From contig CAWJFE010000005.1 of the NCBI GenBank assembly GCA_963842125.1, forward strand, positions 1,178,001 to 1,242,000: DNA of 64,000 nucleotides, given 5' to 3'. The DNA comes from CAWCWK01 sp963842125. Lineage in GTDB: Bacteria > Pseudomonadota > Alphaproteobacteria > Rhizobiales > CAWCWK01. Below the pieces are notes generated by a model. That model worked only from the letters and a program-made list of their open reading frames with translations. It was not told the DNA's origin and made no database searches. Shown one piece after another: positions 8,722-17,936 of the stretch. Numbering within the stretch: position 1 is the first letter of the stretch; every line of letters starts with the position of its first letter. A program made the position numbers and the translations under genes.

Positions 8722-9953
8722 CGCCGCAGCAGGCTCGCGAGCTTGCGGCCGGCGCGGAGGTAGATGGCGGGGTCGGCGGCCTTGCCGTTCTTGCGGGTTT
8801 CGTAGTGGAGATGCGGGCCGGTGCTGCGACCGGTCGAGCCGACCTTACCGATGAGCTGACCGGGAGCGACACGCTCGCCGGGCGACACGAGGGCCTTGCT
8901 AAGATGCGCGTAGCGCGTCGTCAGGCCGGCGCCGTGGTCGATCTCCACCATGATGCCGTAGCCGCCCTTGCGGCCTGCGGATCGAACCGTGCCGCCCGCC
9001 GTCGCTTTGACCGGCGTCCCGCGCGGTGCGGCGTAGTCGAGTCCGGAGTGGAAAGCCGGCGCCTTGTTGAACGGGTCGATCCGACTACCGAAACGGCTCG
9101 AGCGCCGACCCGCGACGGGTGCGATGAGGGGCATCCGGTTGGTCAGGGACTGGATCCGTTGCACCGCTTCGAGAAGCAGTTCGGCGCGCACGGTCTTGCC
9201 GGCGAAATCGTCGGCTTTCGCAAGCGGTACGTAAGGGCCGCCTGCGCCGTCGAACTCGCTCTTGAGATCGGCCGGCATCGGGACGTCTTCGATCGCGGAG
9301 CGAAGCGAGCCGAGGAAGGCGTCGGCCTCGTTAGCGATCTTGTCGACCACCGCGTCCTGCTCGGCCGCGATGACGTCGATGGTTTGGCGCGCCGCTGCGA
9401 TCCGGCTCGGCAGACTAGACTCCGCGATGGGCGCGAAGGCCGTCACCGCGAGGCTCGCCCGCTGCATCACGGGCGGGAGCGGCGGCGTGGCACCGACGAC
9501 CCTGGTATCGCGAGCGATGTCGATGACGCGGGTCACGGATGCATGCCGGGCGGCGATCTCGTCCTGGCGGCGCAGCAATGTCTTCACGTCGTCGACGAGC
9601 GTCGCCTCGGCGATGGCGCTGCGGCTCTGCGCCATGTCGAGCTGCGTGCGCAGCCGATCGACGCGAGCATCATAGGTCGTCTCGATGGCGCCCATGCGCT
9701 TGGAGAGCATCGCGACGACATCGTCGTGCATCAGCATGTAGCCGCCGGCGCCAACGGTCAGACCGACGGCGGCGAGGCTCGACAGGCCGACGAAGGCCGA
9801 GAGCCAGGGCCGAATGTAAAAGCTGTGCTCGTTGTCGCCGCGCGAGATCGTGACCTTCGGCACCGTCTTCCGGCGACCGAAGGGCTTGAGCTGCGAGGCA
9901 CTGGACGTCTGTCCCGCCGCCATCGTCATCCGATCCCTAAAAGCGTGGCTCAT
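8718..9953 (-). CDS. M23 family metallopeptidase (LytM domain), membrane anchored
   Basis: Probable peptidoglycan endopeptidase or cell-wall remodelling factor, 411 residues. It has a basic cytoplasmic N-terminus, one membrane helix at about residues 50-75, a coiled-coil-prone stretch after it, and a C-terminal LytM domain. The zinc motifs are present: FHSGLDYAAPRGTPV (HxxxD) and TGPHLHYE (HxH), with YAHLSK between them, so the domain is predicted to be active. An in-frame ATG ten codons in (MAAGQ) is an alternative start. It lies 55 bases downstream of the DUF455 gene on the same strand. Which bond it cuts cannot be told from the sequence. Confidence 0.9.
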   Translation of the reverse strand: MSHAFRDRMTMAAGQTSSASQLKPFGRRKTVPKVTISRGDNEHSFYIRPWLSAFVGLSSLAAVGLTVGAGGYMLMHDDVVAMLSKRMGAIETTYDARVDRLRTQLDMAQSRSAIAEATLVDDVKTLLRRQDEIAARHASVTRVIDIARDTRVVGATPPLPPVMQRASLAVTAFAPIAESSLPSRIAAARQTIDVIAAEQDAVVDKIANEADAFLGSLRSAIEDVPMPADLKSEFDGAGGPYVPLAKADDFAGKTVRAELLLEAVQRIQSLTNRMPLIAPVAGRRSSRFGSRIDPFNKAPAFHSGLDYAAPRGTPVKATAGGTVRSAGRKGGYGIMVEIDHGAGLTTRYAHLSKALVSPGERVAPGQLIGKVGSTGRSTGPHLHYETRKNGKAADPAIYLRAGRKLASLLRR

Positions 9954-10008
9954 CTGCCACGCATTAGAAAGGATTAGGGTTAAGAGAGTCTGACGCTGCG
10001 GCGCCGCC

Positions 10009-10833
10009 TTACGATATGACTGTCGCCAAGGGCCGGTAGAAACCAGGCGTCAGACCGGCCTCCGAACGAGCGCGGTCGTTAAACGGCGGACGGAGTGGGC
10101 GACGAAAATAGCGTCGGACGAGATCGTGGAAGGCGGGCTCGGGCGCCCGTCCTTCCGCCGCACACAAGTAGCGGAACCACCGCACGCCAAACGCGACGTG
10201 CTTCTTCTCATCGCGATAGATGATGTCGAGCGCAGCCGCCGTCTTCTCGTCGCCGGCCCGGCGGGCCTTCTCGATGAGGCCCGGCTGAATGTCGAGGCCA
10301 CGCGCTTCGAGGACCAGGGGCACAATGGCGAGGCGCGCCGTCAGATCGTCGCCGGTCTCCTCGGCTGCCTGCCAGAGCCCGTCATGCGCGGGAAGGTCGC
10401 CATAGGCAGCGCCAAGTTCGGACAGCCTCCCGGCGAGAAGCCGGAAATGCTTCGACTCTTCGAGGCCGACCTGTACCCAATCGTCGTAGAAACCGCGGGG
10501 CATCGCCCTCGGGCAGAAGCGGGCGATGAGATCGAAGGTCAGATCGACAGCGCTTAGCTCGATATGCGCCAACGAATGCACGTAGGCGATCCGTCCGGCG
10601 GTCGAGCTCGGACTGCGTTTCGGCATGTCGCGCGGCGAAAGGAGAACGGGACGATCGAGCCGTGCAGGCCGCCTGGGCGGCGTGCGCATCCTGTCCGACG
10701 GCCCGACACCAAGCCGTCCGCCGAACCAGGCCTTTGCCGATGCGTAGCCGAGCGCGGCCTTTTCGTGCGGGTCGGCGGTCTCCAACACATCGATGGCCGC
10801 GTCGTGCAAGGTGGCCGCGCGGACGGTCGTCAC
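10009..10833 (-). CDS. DUF455 ferritin-like domain protein
   Basis: Protein of 274 residues in the DUF455 ferritin-like family. Helical segments carry carboxylate and His residues suited to a di-metal site: AHIELSAVDL, GLEESKHF, EARGLDIQP and DEKKHVAFG. Members are often annotated as tRNA hydroxylase-like or rhamnan-synthesis related, but the function is not established. I chose the GTG at 10833, which lies two bases past the bcp stop and matches the start of conserved sequence (VTTVRAATLHDAA). The tight spacing suggests co-transcription with bcp. Confidence 0.85.
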   Translation of the reverse strand: MTTVRAATLHDAAIDVLETADPHEKAALGYASAKAWFGGRLGVGPSDRMRTPPRRPARLDRPVLLSPRDMPKRSPSSTAGRIAYVHSLAHIELSAVDLTFDLIARFCPRAMPRGFYDDWVQVGLEESKHFRLLAGRLSELGAAYGDLPAHDGLWQAAEETGDDLTARLAIVPLVLEARGLDIQPGLIEKARRAGDEKTAAALDIIYRDEKKHVAFGVRWFRYLCAAEGRAPEPAFHDLVRRYFRRPLRPPFNDRARSEAGLTPGFYRPLATVIS

Positions 10834-10835
10834 GG

Positions 10836-11306
10836 CTAGAGTGCCTGTGCTGCCTTCAGCACCGCCTCGACATGCCCCGGAACCTTCACCTTGCGCCACA
10901 CCTGCCGCACGACGCCCTCCGCATCCAGAAGGAAGGTCGCTCGATCCGTTCCCATGTATTTGCGGCCGTACATGCTCTTCTCGACCCAGACCCCGTAGGC
11001 CTCGACGATGGTCTTGTCCTCATCGCTGAGGAGCGGGATCTTGAGGTCGTGCTTGGCGATGAACTTGTCGTGCGAGGCGGGACTGTCGATCGAGATGCCG
11101 ACGATCTTCGTGTTCGCGCTCTCGAACGCCTCACGCGCTTCGGAGAATGCAATGGCTTCCTTCGTGCAGCCGCTCGTGTCGTCCTTCGGGTAGAAGAAGA
11201 GGACGACCTTCGAGCCTTTGAGGTCGGCAAGAGCCAGCGTGCCTCCGCCATCGGTCGGCGCGCTGAAGGCGGGGGCTGCGACGTTCTCTACGATGGCTTC
11301 GGCCAT
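10836..11306 (-). CDS. bcp: Thiol peroxidase of the Bcp/PrxQ family
   Basis: Peroxiredoxin that reduces hydroperoxides, 156 residues. The peroxidatic Cys47 lies in FFYPKDDTSGCTKEA. It is the only cysteine in the protein: the resolving Cys found five residues later in E. coli Bcp is Ala/Ile here. A 1-Cys mechanism using an external thiol is therefore expected. I chose the ATG at 11306, preceded by AAAGGG at good spacing, over the GTG three codons upstream. It heads a leftward group with the DUF455 protein and is divergent from the DUF3971 gene. Confidence 0.95.
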   Translation of the reverse strand: MAEAIVENVAAPAFSAPTDGGGTLALADLKGSKVVLFFYPKDDTSGCTKEAIAFSEAREAFESANTKIVGISIDSPASHDKFIAKHDLKIPLLSDEDKTIVEAYGVWVEKSMYGRKYMGTDRATFLLDAEGVVRQVWRKVKVPGHVEAVLKAAQAL

Positions 11307-11428
11307 GGTGGTCACCCTTTCGGCAAGATTGCGCGGTTCCTGACGCTGCGATCAGGGTTCGGCCGCGTTACTGGCCCTGTCGGCGTCGTCTGGCAAGGCG
11401 CGTCGATATAGGGATCGCACGGGGGAAG

Positions 11429-14400
11429 ATGCCGACCGTGGCAGCGCCAAGGAAAACGAGCGGGCGACGCAGCCCCTGGTCGCTGCTCTTCAAGGGGCGC
11501 CGCGCGACCCGTAGCCCGCGAACGCGATGGGGCCTGCTGGTGGCGGCGCTCGTCTTCGTGGTCCTCCTCGCAGCGACGCTGACGGCGCTTCCGCTGACAT
11601 CCGACGATCTGACGGCCCGGCTGCGCCGCGAGATCGACATGCGGCTGCCGCCGGAGCTCGGCCTGTCGCTGGAGCGCGCGTCGTTGGCGTTGTCGCGGCA
11701 GGGGGTCGTGGTCGATATCGACGCGGTGTCGCTCTCGGACCCGACCGCGTCGATCGCGTCCATCCGAACGTTGCGGGTCACGCTCGATCCGGTCGCTCTC
11801 CTCGCGCAGCGCATCGAGCCTAGCCAACTGATCTTCGATGGCCCCGAGATCGTCTTGCCCGACACTCGCCGGGACGTGGGCTTCAACCTCACCGGCGAAG
11901 CGATGGCGGCTGCGCTCAGCCAGTTCGGACGCGCGATAGCCGCCCTCGAAGCGGGGTTCGGCGACACTTCGATCACCGTCACCGACGCCGCGCTCCAGAT
12001 GCCGGGCGGCACGCGGCTCGAAGGGATCGAAATATCCGCCCGGCGAGATACGCTAACGGGCCGGATCGAGATCGACGCGAACGACGCCACGCGGCGCCTG
12101 CATGCCAGCATTGAAGGGCGGGGCGCGGAGCGTCGCTATCGATTGGACCTCTCCGTCGCGGACGAGATCATCGCTTTCGGCAAGCGGGTGCCGAAGGAGT
12201 TCGTCCTCGAAAACACGGTGCTGCGCGTGGATGCGATCTCGAACGCCGAGGGCTTCAGCGGCGAAGCTCTCTTCCGGGCCGTCGGCATCGGACCGGACGG
12301 ACGCCCCTTCGGCCTGGAGCTACCCTGTAGGCTTCGAAGCGCCGAATGCGCGATTGTGGGGGGGCGGATCGACTACGGTCTGACTAGGGGCACGGTTGAT
12401 GGAGCCGTTGGCTACGCCGACGGTCTCACCGGTGCTCCGCGCTTCGCATTGTCGAGCGGCGACGTCGTCCTGGCCGAGGCCGACGGCGTCGATATCGTCG
12501 AGGATGTTCGCCTGGAGCTTATCGGTTCGCTCCTGCCGGACCGTCCGGGTGTGGTCTTCGACATCGCGAGGGTCCTTCACGAGGGCGCCGTTGCGGATCT
12601 CGACGGTACGATCGCGTTCGTGGAGCGCTCGCCAGCCCTCGATCTCACGGTCAAGACGACGAAGCTGGGCGGCGATCTGGCCAAGCATCTCTGGCCGCGC
12701 TTCCTCGCGCAGCGAACGCGAGGATGGGTCCTCGACCATGTCGGCGAGGGACGGGTCGGCCCTATCGACGCGCGAATCGTCGTAGAGGCGAACGCCATCG
12801 ACGACGCGAACGACGGCGCCCCGCTGCCTGACGGTGCGATCGTCCTCGATGTGCCGTTCGAGGCGGCGTCCTTCGACTATGTCACCGGCCTCCCAGAGAT
12901 TACGGACGCCGCCGGCCGGGTGTCGTTTCGAACCCGCATGGCCACGATCGAACTCGACAGCGGGAGAGGGCTTCTCGATGGAGGCTCATCAGGCAAGCTC
13001 GAAGCTGCGACCTTCACCATCGAGAATGTCCGCGCACAGCCCCTCCTAGGCGCGTTGGAGGCGCGGTTCGCGATAGAAGCGTCGGAAGTCTACGCACTTC
13101 ATGGACCGCTCGCAGGCACCATCGCCGCGCTGCCCAAGGACATGACCGGCGATATCGATGCGACGCTATCCCTTCGTTTGCCGCTCCAGGGCGATATCCC
13201 ACGAGAAGCCATCTACTACGACCTCGCCGCCGACATACGAAACGGCACCCTGCCTGATGTCTACGATGGCCGCGCGCTGGAGAACGCCGATGTCGCCCTT
13301 CGTGCCAATACGGCGGGGTTCGATCTTGGCGGGTCCGGCACGCTTGCCGGCCTGCCGGTCGAACTGGCGCTATTCGGAAGTCCCGAAACCGGCATCGAGG
13401 CGATCACCGCGTCCATCACAGACGACGTCGCGGCCTTCGGAGCAATCAACATCGATCTCACGGACTATATCGACGGGACTATTACCGCCCGCGTGGCTGG
13501 GTCGGACCCAAAGGCGGGTATCGAGCGCTTGACTGTGGACTTCACCGATGCCTCGGTCGCCCTGCCGGTGCGTGGGACGATCAAGGCGAGCGGTGCGCGG
13601 GCAACCCTCGTCGCCTCCGTCGAGCCGGTCGACAGCGGCATCTCGCTTCGCCGACTCACGGTAGACGCCACCAGCTTTCGCGCGCGCGGACAGCTCGATG
13701 TGAGCGCGTCAGGCAACATCGACCTTCGCCTCTCGGACTACGTGATCGGGCAGGACGATAGCGGAAGCCTGGCCCTCGCAACCCGAGGAGACAGCACGTC
13801 GCTCGTGCTCGATGCCGCCTCGCTCGACGCCCGCCCGATCCTCGACTGGCTCTTCGCGAGCGGGGAGGGCGTCGGCGCGGAGAGCGGCTCGTCGACATCT
13901 CTGGCCGCGACGGCCGGTCGCGTCATCGGCTACGACGGCAACGCGCTGACCGATCTCGACCTTCAGCTCGACGTCGCCGGAACGACCCCATCTCTCCTCT
14001 CCGCCTCGGCGCAACTGGCCGGCGGCGGCCCCGTTCGCGCGTCGATCCGGCGGGGCGAGGGGCGGGGCATCATCTCCCTTACCGCTGCGAATGCAGGCGA
14101 AGCGCTACGGTTCGTCGATATCTACGAGCGCTTGCAGGGCGGCGAGCTTGGCATTGAGGCGAGCCTCTCGGACGAGGGCGCGACCTTCGGCAACCTCTCG
14201 ATCTGGGACTTCGAGATCGCCGACGAAGTCGGCCTCGAAGTGCTGACCAAGGATGCCGACGCCGACCGGCGCACCACGATGGCTTTCGACCGGCTACGCG
14301 TACCCTTCAGCCATGCGAATGGCCGGATCGAGATTGGTGAAGGGTTCGTGCGTGGGCCCGTTGCGGGCGCGACGTTCACCGGCGGGTTGGATCTGCGCGC

Positions 14401-14635
14401 AGACACGGTCGCGATCCGAGGGACCTTCGTGCCGCTCTACATTCTCAACAACGTCTTCAGCCGCGTTCCCATCGTCGGCGCCATTCTCGGAGGGCGCAAG
14501 CGAGAAGGTCTCTGGGGCCTTACCTTCGCGATGGACGGGCCGATCGCCGGCCCGACCCTTCGCGTCAACCCGCTTTCCGCCATCGCGCCGGGCATGTTCC
14601 GTCAGATCTTCGAGTTCGGCCCGGCGTCGGAGTAG
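11429..14635 (+). CDS. Large DUF3971/AsmA-like C-terminal domain envelope protein
   Basis: Protein of 1068 residues with a basic N-terminus, one membrane helix at about residues 33-55, and then a long, mostly beta-rich periplasmic region. The pattern fits the DUF3971 and AsmA-like (YhdP/TamB-type) families. Its C-terminal part (about 930-1050) has the typical end of these proteins, including GTFVPLYILNNVFSRVPIVG. Relatives form bridge-like proteins thought to move phospholipids between the membranes; that role here is inference. The start is the ATG at 11429 with GGGGGAAG upstream. It is convergent with tyrS, with a 6-base gap. Confidence 0.85.
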   Translation: MPTVAAPRKTSGRRSPWSLLFKGRRATRSPRTRWGLLVAALVFVVLLAATLTALPLTSDDLTARLRREIDMRLPPELGLSLERASLALSRQGVVVDIDAVSLSDPTASIASIRTLRVTLDPVALLAQRIEPSQLIFDGPEIVLPDTRRDVGFNLTGEAMAAALSQFGRAIAALEAGFGDTSITVTDAALQMPGGTRLEGIEISARRDTLTGRIEIDANDATRRLHASIEGRGAERRYRLDLSVADEIIAFGKRVPKEFVLENTVLRVDAISNAEGFSGEALFRAVGIGPDGRPFGLELPCRLRSAECAIVGGRIDYGLTRGTVDGAVGYADGLTGAPRFALSSGDVVLAEADGVDIVEDVRLELIGSLLPDRPGVVFDIARVLHEGAVADLDGTIAFVERSPALDLTVKTTKLGGDLAKHLWPRFLAQRTRGWVLDHVGEGRVGPIDARIVVEANAIDDANDGAPLPDGAIVLDVPFEAASFDYVTGLPEITDAAGRVSFRTRMATIELDSGRGLLDGGSSGKLEAATFTIENVRAQPLLGALEARFAIEASEVYALHGPLAGTIAALPKDMTGDIDATLSLRLPLQGDIPREAIYYDLAADIRNGTLPDVYDGRALENADVALRANTAGFDLGGSGTLAGLPVELALFGSPETGIEAITASITDDVAAFGAINIDLTDYIDGTITARVAGSDPKAGIERLTVDFTDASVALPVRGTIKASGARATLVASVEPVDSGISLRRLTVDATSFRARGQLDVSASGNIDLRLSDYVIGQDDSGSLALATRGDSTSLVLDAASLDARPILDWLFASGEGVGAESGSSTSLAATAGRVIGYDGNALTDLDLQLDVAGTTPSLLSASAQLAGGGPVRASIRRGEGRGIISLTAANAGEALRFVDIYERLQGGELGIEASLSDEGATFGNLSIWDFEIADEVGLEVLTKDADADRRTTMAFDRLRVPFSHANGRIEIGEGFVRGPVAGATFTGGLDLRADTVAIRGTFVPLYILNNVFSRVPIVGAILGGRKREGLWGLTFAMDGPIAGPTLRVNPLSAIAPGMFRQIFEFGPASE

Positions 14636-14641
14636 CGTGCG

Positions 14642-15922
14642 CTATCCGACCCGAACGAGCGCATGCTTCTTGCGGCCTGACGAAAGCTTGATGCGGCCGT
14701 CTATCAGATCGGCCGCGCCGACCGTCGCCTTCGGGTCGCCGACCGCGACGTCGTTCACCTTGGCCGCACCGCCCTGAACCTGCCGACGCGCATCGCTGTT
14801 CGAGTTCGCGAGGCCGGCATCGACGAAGAGACCGAGGACGCCGACGCCGCCATCCAGATCGGCCTTCGTGATCGTGACGGTCGGCAGATTGTCGTCCGAT
14901 GCGCCGTCTTCGAATGTCCGGCGGGCCGTCTCCGCTGCCGTCGTAGCGGCCTCGTCGCCGTGCACGAGACGCGTGGCCTCGTTGGCGAGGACCTTCTTCG
15001 CCTCGTTGCGCTCGGCACCGTCGAGCGCTTCCAGGCGGGCGATCTCGTCCATCGGGAGTTCGGTGTAGAGCTTGAGGAACCGGCCGACGTCGGCGTCTTC
15101 CGTGTTCCGCCAGAACTGCCAGTAGTCATAGGGGCTCAGCAGGTCGGCGTTGAGCCAGATCGCGCCTTGTGCGGACTTGCCCATCTTCGCGCCGCTCGAC
15201 GTCGTCAGGAGCGGGCAGGTGAGGGCGAAGAGTTCCGGCCCACCCGTTCGCCGGGCGAGATCGATCCCGTTGATGATGTTGCCCCACTGGTCCGAACCGC
15301 CCAGTTGCAGCCGGCAGCCGAAATGGTGGTTCAGTTCCACGAAGTCATAGGCTTGAAGAATCATGTAGTTGAATTCGAGGAAGGAGAGCGGCTGCTCGCG
15401 CTCCAGCCGCAGCTTCACAGAATCGAAGGACAGCATGCGGTTGACCGAGAAGTGCCGGCCGTATTCGCGAAGGAAATCGACGTAGTTGAGGTTCAGCAGC
15501 CAGTCGGCATTGTTCGCCATCCGCGCCTTGCCAGGGCCGGTGCCGAAGTCGAGGAAGCCGTCGAAGGTCGTGCGGATCGTGCTCAGGTTCTTGTCGATCG
15601 CGATGTCGGTCAGAAGCTGCCGCGCCGCGTCCTTGCCCGACGGATCGCCCACCCGCGTCGTGCCCGCTCCCATGAGCGCGATCGGTTGATGGCCCGTCTT
15701 GCCGAGCCAGCGCAGCATCATGATCGTGAGAAGGTTGCCGACATGGAGGCTGGGCGCCGTCGCGTCGTAGCCCACATAGGCCGTCACGCTCTCCGAAATC
15801 AGCAGCGCGTCGAGCCCGTCGAGGTTCGAGCACTGGTGCATGAAGCCGCGCTCCTGCATGATGCGGAGAAAGTCCGAGCGGGGCGCGGATGGCTGCGTGG
15901 AGGCGGGCGTCTTGTCGGTCAT
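14642..15922 (-). CDS. tyrS: Tyrosyl-tRNA synthetase
   Basis: Class I aminoacyl-tRNA synthetase that charges tRNA-Tyr, 426 residues. The HIGH-type signature is LHVGN, the tyrosine/tRNA pocket includes QAYDFVELN and QLGGSDQWGNIINGIDL, and the KMSKS loop reads KMGKS. An S4 RNA-binding domain forms the C-terminus at about residues 355-420. I chose the ATG at 15922 (MTDKTPAS) because upstream in-frame codons extend into non-conserved, Arg-rich sequence overlapping the divergent glycosyltransferase region. Confidence 0.97.
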   Translation of the reverse strand: MTDKTPASTQPSAPRSDFLRIMQERGFMHQCSNLDGLDALLISESVTAYVGYDATAPSLHVGNLLTIMMLRWLGKTGHQPIALMGAGTTRVGDPSGKDAARQLLTDIAIDKNLSTIRTTFDGFLDFGTGPGKARMANNADWLLNLNYVDFLREYGRHFSVNRMLSFDSVKLRLEREQPLSFLEFNYMILQAYDFVELNHHFGCRLQLGGSDQWGNIINGIDLARRTGGPELFALTCPLLTTSSGAKMGKSAQGAIWLNADLLSPYDYWQFWRNTEDADVGRFLKLYTELPMDEIARLEALDGAERNEAKKVLANEATRLVHGDEAATTAAETARRTFEDGASDDNLPTVTITKADLDGGVGVLGLFVDAGLANSNSDARRQVQGGAAKVNDVAVGDPKATVGAADLIDGRIKLSSGRKKHALVRVG

Positions 15923-16068
15923 CTGGGTCGCCGTCTGTGAGCGTGAGGGAATGCGGTTTTGACGAAGGCGCCGCCAGTTACCAGCTTTGTGAAGCACATG
16001 CACCCGCTGCGCGACGATTCCATTAGCCAGAGCCGAAAACTCCGCACTTTTTGTCGTGGCGGACCCGC

Positions 16069-17223
16069 GTGACGGCGGTCGCGAGGCGGAAGCTCGTCTA
16101 CCTCGTTGGTGAAGACTGGTTCTTCTGCTCGCACTTCCTGCCCATGGGCGAGGCCGCTTTCGCAGCCGGGTGGGACGTCGTCGTCCTGACACGTCCCGGC
16201 GATCGCCGGGCGGAATTGGAGGCGAAAGGTTTCCGCGTCCGCACCATCGACTTCGCGCGCAACGATCTGAATCCGCTTCGCAAGCTTCGCACAGTCCAAA
16301 AGATCGCCGCGGTGCTTCGCGAGGAGAAGCCGGACGTCCTCCACAACATCGCCCTCTCCTATGCGCTTGTCGGAACGTTGGCGGGGCGGGCGGCGCGCGT
16401 GCCGGCTATCGTCAACGCGATCACCGGGCTCGGCTACCTCCGCGTGGCGACCGACCTGCGCATGCGCGCCATTCGCGCCGGTCTCTGGCGCGGGCTGGCG
16501 CCGGTCTTCAATACGCGACGCGTGCATATGCTGTTCGAGAATCCCGACGACGCGGGGCTTGCCGTAGAGCGCCGCTGGACGAGGCCCGATCGCACGACGC
16601 TCGTTCCTGGCGCTGGGGTCGATGTCGAACACTTCGCGGCTCTGCCGGACCCAGAAGCCCGGCCGATCCGCTTCGCGCTCGTCGGCCGGATGCTCTGGCA
16701 GAAGGGACCGGAAACCGCCGTCGCAGCGTTGCGACACCTGCGGGCCGAGGGTGTCGACTGCGAACTCTGGCTTGTCGGGCGAACGGACCCGGACAATCCG
16801 AGGGCGGTTCCGCAGGCCCGCCTCGATGCGTGGAGCAGTGAGGACAGCATTCGCTGGCTCGGCTTCTCGTCCGATGTGAGGAACGTCTGGCGTCAGTGCC
16901 ATCTCGCGATCGCGCCATCCCTTGGCGGAGAGGGGCTGCCGCGTTCTCTCATAGAGGCGGCCGCGTGCGGCCGACCCCTCGTCGTGACGGACGTTCCGGG
17001 ATCGCGAGACATCGCACGGACCGGGAAGAACGGAACGGTGGTGCCAGCCGACGACGCGAAGGCGCTGGCCGCTGCCCTGCGCCCGCTGATCGCGGATGAC
17101 GCACTGCGTGTTGCCTACGGCCAGGCCAGCCGCGCGATCGCGGCGGCCGAGTATCGTGACGATATCGTCGGGCGGATGATCGTAGACCTCTATGATCGGC
17201 TCTCGGCGAAGGTTGTCGGATAG
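16069..17223 (+). CDS. Glycosyltransferase family 4 protein
   Basis: GT-B fold sugar transferase of about 384 residues. The N-terminal half resembles Glyco_trans_4-like, with HFLPMGEAAFAAGWDV and DVLHNIALSYALVG. The C-terminal half is a Glycos_transf_1 domain with VGRMLWQKGPETAV, WLGFSSDVRNVW and the E-x7-E type motif GEGLPRSLIEAAACGRPLV. The likely pathway is cell-surface polysaccharide or lipopolysaccharide assembly, but donor and acceptor cannot be deduced. The GTG at 16069 follows GGCGGA; a TTG at 16051 is an alternative. It is a single gene rather than part of a polysaccharide cluster. Confidence 0.88.
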   Translation: MTAVARRKLVYLVGEDWFFCSHFLPMGEAAFAAGWDVVVLTRPGDRRAELEAKGFRVRTIDFARNDLNPLRKLRTVQKIAAVLREEKPDVLHNIALSYALVGTLAGRAARVPAIVNAITGLGYLRVATDLRMRAIRAGLWRGLAPVFNTRRVHMLFENPDDAGLAVERRWTRPDRTTLVPGAGVDVEHFAALPDPEARPIRFALVGRMLWQKGPETAVAALRHLRAEGVDCELWLVGRTDPDNPRAVPQARLDAWSSEDSIRWLGFSSDVRNVWRQCHLAIAPSLGGEGLPRSLIEAAACGRPLVVTDVPGSRDIARTGKNGTVVPADDAKALAAALRPLIADDALRVAYGQASRAIAAAEYRDDIVGRMIVDLYDRLSAKVVG

Positions 17224-17285
17224 CCGCTGGACTTTGCCGAACGCGGCGCCATCTCGTGCTCCCGACTGCAAATGCGAGTACGACC

Positions 17286-17936
17286 ATGCCCATCAAAGCC
17301 CTCTGCCTTGGCGCCATCGGCGTCATTGCCGAAACGTCCGATCGCCAGCGCCAGGCGTTCAATGCGGCGTTCGCGGCAGCGGGCCTCGACTGGAACTGGG
17401 ATGCCGATACCTACCGGTCGTTGCTCGAAAAGCAGGGCGGGGAGGATCGGATCGCAAGATACGCAGCCGAGCGCGGTGACGACGTGGACGCCGCACACCT
17501 TCATTCGGAGAAGGCACGCCTCTACGCCGACGATCTGATGACGAATGGCTTGGACGCACGGCCGGGCATTGCGGAGATGATCGAGGCGGCGAAGGCACGC
17601 GGCATCCCCGTTGCATTCGTCACGACAACGGATCGCTCGAACATCGACGCGATCCTGCAGGCGACAGGGCTTGGGACGGACAGCTTCGCGGTCATCATCG
17701 ATCGGACGATGGTTCAGGCGAAGAAGCCGGCCCCGGACGCCTATACCGTTGCGCTGGCCCAGCTGAACGTCGCCGCCGGCGACGCGCTCGCCATCGAAGA
17801 CACGCCGGAAAGCGCCGCGTCCCCTATCGCGGCGGGTATTCGCACGATCGGCTTCCCGGGCGCCTTCGCTGCCGGACGATCGTTCCCGAACGGCGTCGAT
17901 GTGCATGAAACGCTGACGCCGGGCGTTCTCGGCTAG
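17286..17936 (+). CDS. HAD-like protein of the CbbY type with catalytic aspartates missing
   Basis: HAD-IA superfamily fold, 216 residues. Motif I, normally DxDGTLAET, reads ALCLGAIGVIAETS, so the nucleophile Asp and the acid/base Asp are replaced by Gly9 and Ile11. The other HAD elements are kept: FVTTTDRSN (motif II), KKPAPDAY with the motif III Lys, and AIEDTPES (motif IV). The surrounding sequence (RQAFNAAFAAAGLDWNWD) is close to CbbY/CbbZ-like phosphatases. Phosphatase activity by the standard mechanism is not expected, so a binding or regulatory role is possible. The start at 17286 begins the conserved domain. Its stop overlaps the stop of the convergent DUF1624 gene in CTAG. Confidence 0.85.
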   Translation: MPIKALCLGAIGVIAETSDRQRQAFNAAFAAAGLDWNWDADTYRSLLEKQGGEDRIARYAAERGDDVDAAHLHSEKARLYADDLMTNGLDARPGIAEMIEAAKARGIPVAFVTTTDRSNIDAILQATGLGTDSFAVIIDRTMVQAKKPAPDAYTVALAQLNVAAGDALAIEDTPESAASPIAAGIRTIGFPGAFAAGRSFPNGVDVHETLTPGVLG

